Assembly (NCBI GenBank): GCA_032718475.1
Contig: JAUCBJ010005840.1
Coordinates: 1-31,858 of the forward strand
Length of the DNA: 31,858 nucleotides
From: Nemertoderma westbladi
Lineage: Eukaryota; Xenacoelomorpha; Nemertodermatida; Nemertodermatidae
Direction: 5' to 3'
How positions within the stretch are numbered: the stretch's first letter is position 1; every line of letters starts with the position of its first letter. Made by a program: the position numbers and the translations under genes. Shown piece after piece: positions 28,451-31,858 of the stretch. The notes beneath the pieces were generated by a model. It searched no databases and had not been told where the DNA came from. It saw nothing but the letters and a program-made list of their open reading frames with translations.

Positions 28451-28739
28451 GGGGAGGGCGGTGTAAATTAATAAGGATGGCTTAGGTGTACTTAACCTCG
28501 GCCGAACTGAGCAGCACCTCCACAAACGACTCAACAAGCACCGGGAGAATATCCAAGAATATCGGAAGACCCTAACTGCCCCTCCTAAACCCAACAAACC
28601 GAACGTGGTGACCAGCAACCCAGAAGTCATCCTTCTGGAACACTTCGCCCAGTGTCGGAAATATACTGTTACGTGCGTACAGCAATTCCGTAATCACCAC
28701 CGGCGTATTCACACCGAAGCCATCCTTATTAATTTACAC
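28451..28739 (+). mobile_element. Inverted-repeat module with a possible GIY-YIG-like relic
   Basis: Left arm GGGGAGGGCGGTGTAAATTA-ATAAGGATGGCTT (28451-28483). The inverse begins at 28717-28739 and, once the LINE insertion is removed, continues at 31849-31858, giving a perfect 33-bp terminal inverted repeat. The arm may extend beyond the window. The plus frame from 28467 reads LGRTEQHLHKRLNKHRENIQ and later EVILLEHFAQC and RNHHRRIHTEAILINL. This recalls the 'GxTgr.l..RlneHr' part of GIY-YIG nucleases as in Penelope-like elements, but the GIY and YIG signatures themselves are not visible. The module without the LINE is about 300 bp. Confidence 0.5.
28726..28739. repeat. Target-site duplication of LINE copy 2 (left)
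   Basis: TTATTAATTTACAC, identical and in the same orientation at 31835-31848. It brackets LINE copy 2 exactly. Confidence 0.9.
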
Positions 28740-28777
28740 TACTACTAGGATCGGCATGCTGCATTGCAGCTGCATTT

Positions 28778-30109
28778 TTAAGAATGCTGTGCCGGCTTGT
28801 CAACAAAATTGCACCGCCACAACTCCCTATCACCCATGACATTTGCTAGATCATCCGCATCTTTAAGGCCAGTGTCCTTTAAGATGCGTCTAAAGAAAGT
28901 CATGGGCTGTCCACCATGCTTATTCACTCCATGAGGCTGCCAAAGTACAAGATTATGCACTGGCTGGTCCTCACGGCGAAAGCAATGTCCTGCAAAGCGG
29001 AGGCGATTTTGTTCTAGTGTCAAGCTTGGGGGAACCATTGAGACACCTCCAATGTTATATAGTGTCTGGTTGGAGATGTGTGCATTGTACTTGACACAAT
29101 GTACCCGGCGTAGCATTCTTGTGAATGTGCCATCCAGAGATTTGGTGTCCTCAGCAGTTAGAGCCCAGCATGGACTCCCGTAGAGGAGTACTGGAACTAC
29201 TGCTGCTCTAAATAATCGGACCTTAAGTTTCCGATTAATTCTAGGTGACTTCCAAATCCTGGAAAGCCTATTCAAGGCTGCCCATGCCTTTCCCTTACGT
29301 ATTCGAAGGTCCTCACCTGACTTCCGGATCCAGATGACTTCCAGGTAACAGAAGTCGTCCACATGCTCAAGCATACCATCCTTTGAGCTTATGCTCATCC
29401 GATCAGAGACTTGCTGAGGACTTTCAAAGTTAACTGTCAGAATTTTGGTCTTTCTGGAGTTAATAAAAAGACCAACACTAGAAGCAGCATGTTCTAATGA
29501 GCTGAGGAGCCGCTGGGCTCCCTCTAATGATTCTGAGAGTACTCCTAAGTCATCAGCAAAGTCTAGATCAGTTAGGTACTTGGCCGGATTTTCTCGACTT
29601 CTGGAGCCAGTAGGTGGAGTTATCATCACCCCATCATCATTATGATGATCTAAGGACATACGTAGAACATAGTCAACCACAATAATGAACAAGAATGGTG
29701 CAAGTGTGTCTCCTTGGAGGACGCCCCATAACACTTCAAATGGTTCTGTGTCACCGTCAACAGTAGACACAAATGTTGTCGAACCATCGTATACTGATCT
29801 GATTGCTGCAATAATTTCATCAGGAATCCCATATAATGAAAGTATGCTGAACATACGTGAGCGAGAGACTGAATCAAAGGCCTTGAAGAAGTCAACAAAG
29901 ATAACAGCCAGATGCCTGTCTTTCTTTTTTGATAACTCTTCAATTATCCTTCTAAGTGCCAAAATGGGCTCCATGGTCCCACGACCTTTACGGAACCCAT
30001 TCTGATTTCCACGTAACAGTCTCTCAATGGGATCCCTGATGCGATTTAATAGAATTCTATTGTATAGTTTTGCAGCAATCGAAATCAATGAGATTCCCCG
30101 AAAAGAACC
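28778..30109 (-). pseudogene. LINE reverse transcriptase, copy 2
   Basis: From about residue ISIAAKLYNRILLNRIRD: NGFRKGRGT, motif A with its aspartate (VIFVDFFKAFDSVSRS), motif B (VLQGDTLAPFLFII), motif C FADD (29549-29560), C-terminal HVDDFCYLEVIWIRK (where copy 1 has CYLGSWIRK), LLYGSPCWALT, LRFAGHCFRR and the end ELWRCNFVDKPAQHS with stop at 28778. All recognisable RT catalytic residues are present. The frame is cut off from the endonuclease part by a small insertion near 30105-30120 in which a CAACCTAA-like word is duplicated. Confidence 0.88.
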
Positions 30110-31570
30110 ATTTTAGGTTGCGTGTTAGGTTGCCCTTCTTGGGAACTGGCACCAACTTATTTGTTTTCATTTCTTGTGGGACTCTTGTTGTACGGTACAT
30201 GTCTACTATGATGGGATAGATGAGCTTTAAACACTCAGGTATTTTAAAGACCTCAGGGGGAACACCATCTACTCCACTGGCACGATTGGTCTTAATGCTC
30301 TTTGCAGCAGCCTTCACTTCTGCAAAGGAGATATCGCCAATGGGAATATCTGGGAGTACAGACTCAGACACTTTTACTTCTATAAAGTTATCAGGCAATA
30401 CCCTGTCATTATTGAGGAGCTTTTCAAAGTGGGCTTTCCAACCATTGAGGCGATCGGCTGGTGATTCAGCCTTAACCTTGGTGGTTGGTTGGCTTTTCCG
30501 CCCAGTAAGCAGATTGATCGATTTCCATGCCTGGGATGATTGCCTGCTGTCGTCAGCATTATTGATGGCATCAACCTGTTGGTTTATTAGCTCCTGTAGA
30601 TTAACAGAGTACTGCCTGTTCAGGGACCTAGATGCAGCTTTAACTGCATTCTTGGCCGCTGTAGTCTGTTTGAGTCGGGACTCTTTCTGCGCCTTATGTA
30701 GGTCATTTCGGCACTTCTGAATTTTGTTGTCAGTCCAGGGGGCCCTTTTCCTGTTTCGAGGGTATACAGGAACTGTTTCTGCAGCTGCTAACTTAACTGC
30801 TTCTGTAAAGGCAGTATAGCCCTCACAGTGATCTGCCGCCTCAGAGGCAAGAGCCTCATACCTGTTGCTCAGCTGTAGTGTGAAGCTGGATCTCACACTT
30901 GGCTGTTGCAACAGAGAGGACCAGTCATGCCGTGGCAAGGCAGATTTCGTTGTTCTGCTAGCACGCAGACTAAGTCTTACCTTGGCCACAATAAGGCGGT
31001 GATCACTGGAGAAGGGTCGAAGTGTAAATGCATTACAGTCTTGTATAGAGCTCCTGTATTTCCTACGAAACAGAATATGGTCTATCTGGGACTTGTGACC
31101 ACTGGGTCCACTATGAGTCCATAGCTTTCCAGTTCGCTTCTTGAACTGGGTTCCAGCCGAAAACAATTCATTTCCAGAGATAAAATCCTGAAGATGGACA
31201 GAATTTCGGTTAACACTATTGCTATAGACCCAGGGCGATGTAGGTGATTGATGCAGACTTGCATTAAAGTCTCCCAGGAATGTTAAGAATGCATGCTGAT
31301 CCACTCCATCAGTTGCTGCTTGTACTGTAGGTTGTGGTAGAAATTTTCCACCTCCTCTACAGGGGCAACACTAGTTGGAGAGTAGCACACAATCAGAACC
31401 ACCTTAGGAAACTTCTTAGTCAGTCTTCCAGAACATGAGAAGTGGCAACGGATGATGCGGTTAGAGATTTGGTCGGGGTGGAACATGAGAGTAGCCTCCA
31501 ACTCCAGAATCCCTCTCCCCATCACAATCTGGCCTCCCTGGTGACCCAGGGTTTGGGCCAGAAAGGTCAT
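30110..31570 (-). pseudogene. LINE apurinic-type endonuclease and linker, copy 2
   Basis: The long piece 30110-31304 starts in the endonuclease: FLTFLGDFNASL (catalytic GDFN), GKLWTHSGPSGHKSQIDHIL and SSDHRLIVAKV, then the linker NRKRAPWTDNKIQKCRND and ASGVDGVPPEVFK before the break. The preceding 31283-31570 piece, in another frame, has LEATLMFHP and FPKVVLIVCYSPTS, the middle of the endonuclease. The first part of the endonuclease is not recognisable. In an intact element this enzyme nicks the target DNA to prime reverse transcription. Confidence 0.85.
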
Positions 31571-31834
31571 CAGGAAAGGGACTCAAAGAATTGTTGGCTG
31601 CTCTCTCTCCAGTAGGGGGTGAGACAGGCAGCCGGTCAGGAGTTAACTGACGCCTGTGAGGCCGATTGTGTCCGGTAATTCCACTGGCCTCTAGTGGCCG
31701 GACCTCCGCATTGCTAATGTAATCCATAGTGGGGGTTGGGGGGTGCTTTTTTGCCGAGTCAGCTCTCGGGGCAAATACCACACCCTGGTTTGCCATTCCA
31801 CAGGGTGGGTGTCGCAATGGAGTCAGATATGAGT
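31461..31834 (-). mobile_element. LINE copy 2 5' region
   Basis: Holds a Pro/Arg-rich frame (31461-31817: GMANQGVVFAPRADSAKK, RLPVSPPTGERA) of unclear status. Its first 70-odd bases match 10633-10706. It may be the 5' UTR or the start of the protein with N-terminal endonuclease residues deleted. Confidence 0.55.
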
Positions 31835-31848
31835 TTATTAATTTACAC
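31835..31848. repeat. Target-site duplication of LINE copy 2 (right)
   Basis: TTATTAATTTACAC, matching 28726-28739. It is followed by CGCCCTCCCC, the rest of the inverted-repeat arm, up to the window end. Confidence 0.9.
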
Positions 31849-31858
31849 CGCCCTCCCC

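Larger units (their letters stand above)
28740..31834 (-). mobile_element. RTE-like LINE copy 2, nearly complete
   Basis: Minus-strand LINE of 3095 bp bracketed by a 14-bp target-site duplication, with 3' tail CCTAGTAGTA. The 3' UTR is about 30 bp. The 5' end (CTCATATCTGACTCC at 31830) lies inside a longer 5' UTR preserved at 10244-10713, so it is slightly 5'-truncated. High similarity to copy 1 and the intact duplication suggest recent activity. Confidence 0.92.

Overview
This is invertebrate metazoan nuclear DNA. It has one intact intronless zinc-finger reading frame, a spliced myosin exon, many families of retroelements and DNA-transposon debris, tandem satellites, and AT-rich spacers without operons or bacterial signals. 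I cannot fix the phylum. The element mix (CR1/L2-like and RTE-like LINEs, BEL/Pao, TTAA-site elements) fits a marine invertebrate. Only two stretches look like host genes: a two-finger C2H2 protein (3503-4537, +) and the last exon of an unconventional, class III-like myosin (24033-24266, +).

Layout. 1-3500: AT-rich DNA with a LINE C-terminal relic, a stray 94-bp piece of the LINE seen later in the window, a 26-base C run and a 59-bp minisatellite. 3503-4537: zinc-finger gene. 4538-5723: spacer with an orphan TATA/initiator. 5724-7364: decayed RTE-like LINE (-). 7365-8243: a TTAA-flanked, piggyBac-like terminus followed by degenerate direct and inverted repeats. 8244-9260: CR1/L2-like LINE fragment (+). 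9261-16949: defective BEL/Pao-type LTR retrotransposon on the minus strand. It has a complete 5' LTR on the right, gag, zinc knuckle and protease, no recognisable reverse transcriptase or integrase, and a 3' LTR cut to 191 bp on the left. 16950-18396: decayed 3' part of another retroelement protein. 18584-18884: MITE-like inverted-repeat element. 19402-23876: about 35 copies of a 96-bp satellite, split by a 5'-truncated LINE (21546-22646, -) that carries its own 34-bp minisatellite. 24033-24266: myosin exon. 24375-27310: RTE-like LINE copy 1 (+), interrupted by a 487-bp TTAA-flanked element. 28451-31858: a 33-bp inverted-repeat module with a possible GIY-YIG-like relic, into which LINE copy 2 (28740-31834, -) inserted with a 14-bp target-site duplication.

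The window is best read as nested insertions whose order can partly be worked out: LINE into satellite, TTAA element into LINE, LINE into inverted-repeat module. I did not find a convincing new enzymatic or defence system. The most unusual signals are the nested structures, ten long C/G homopolymers (two at retroelement frame switches), and small hairpins with compensatory changes at 10132-10774.
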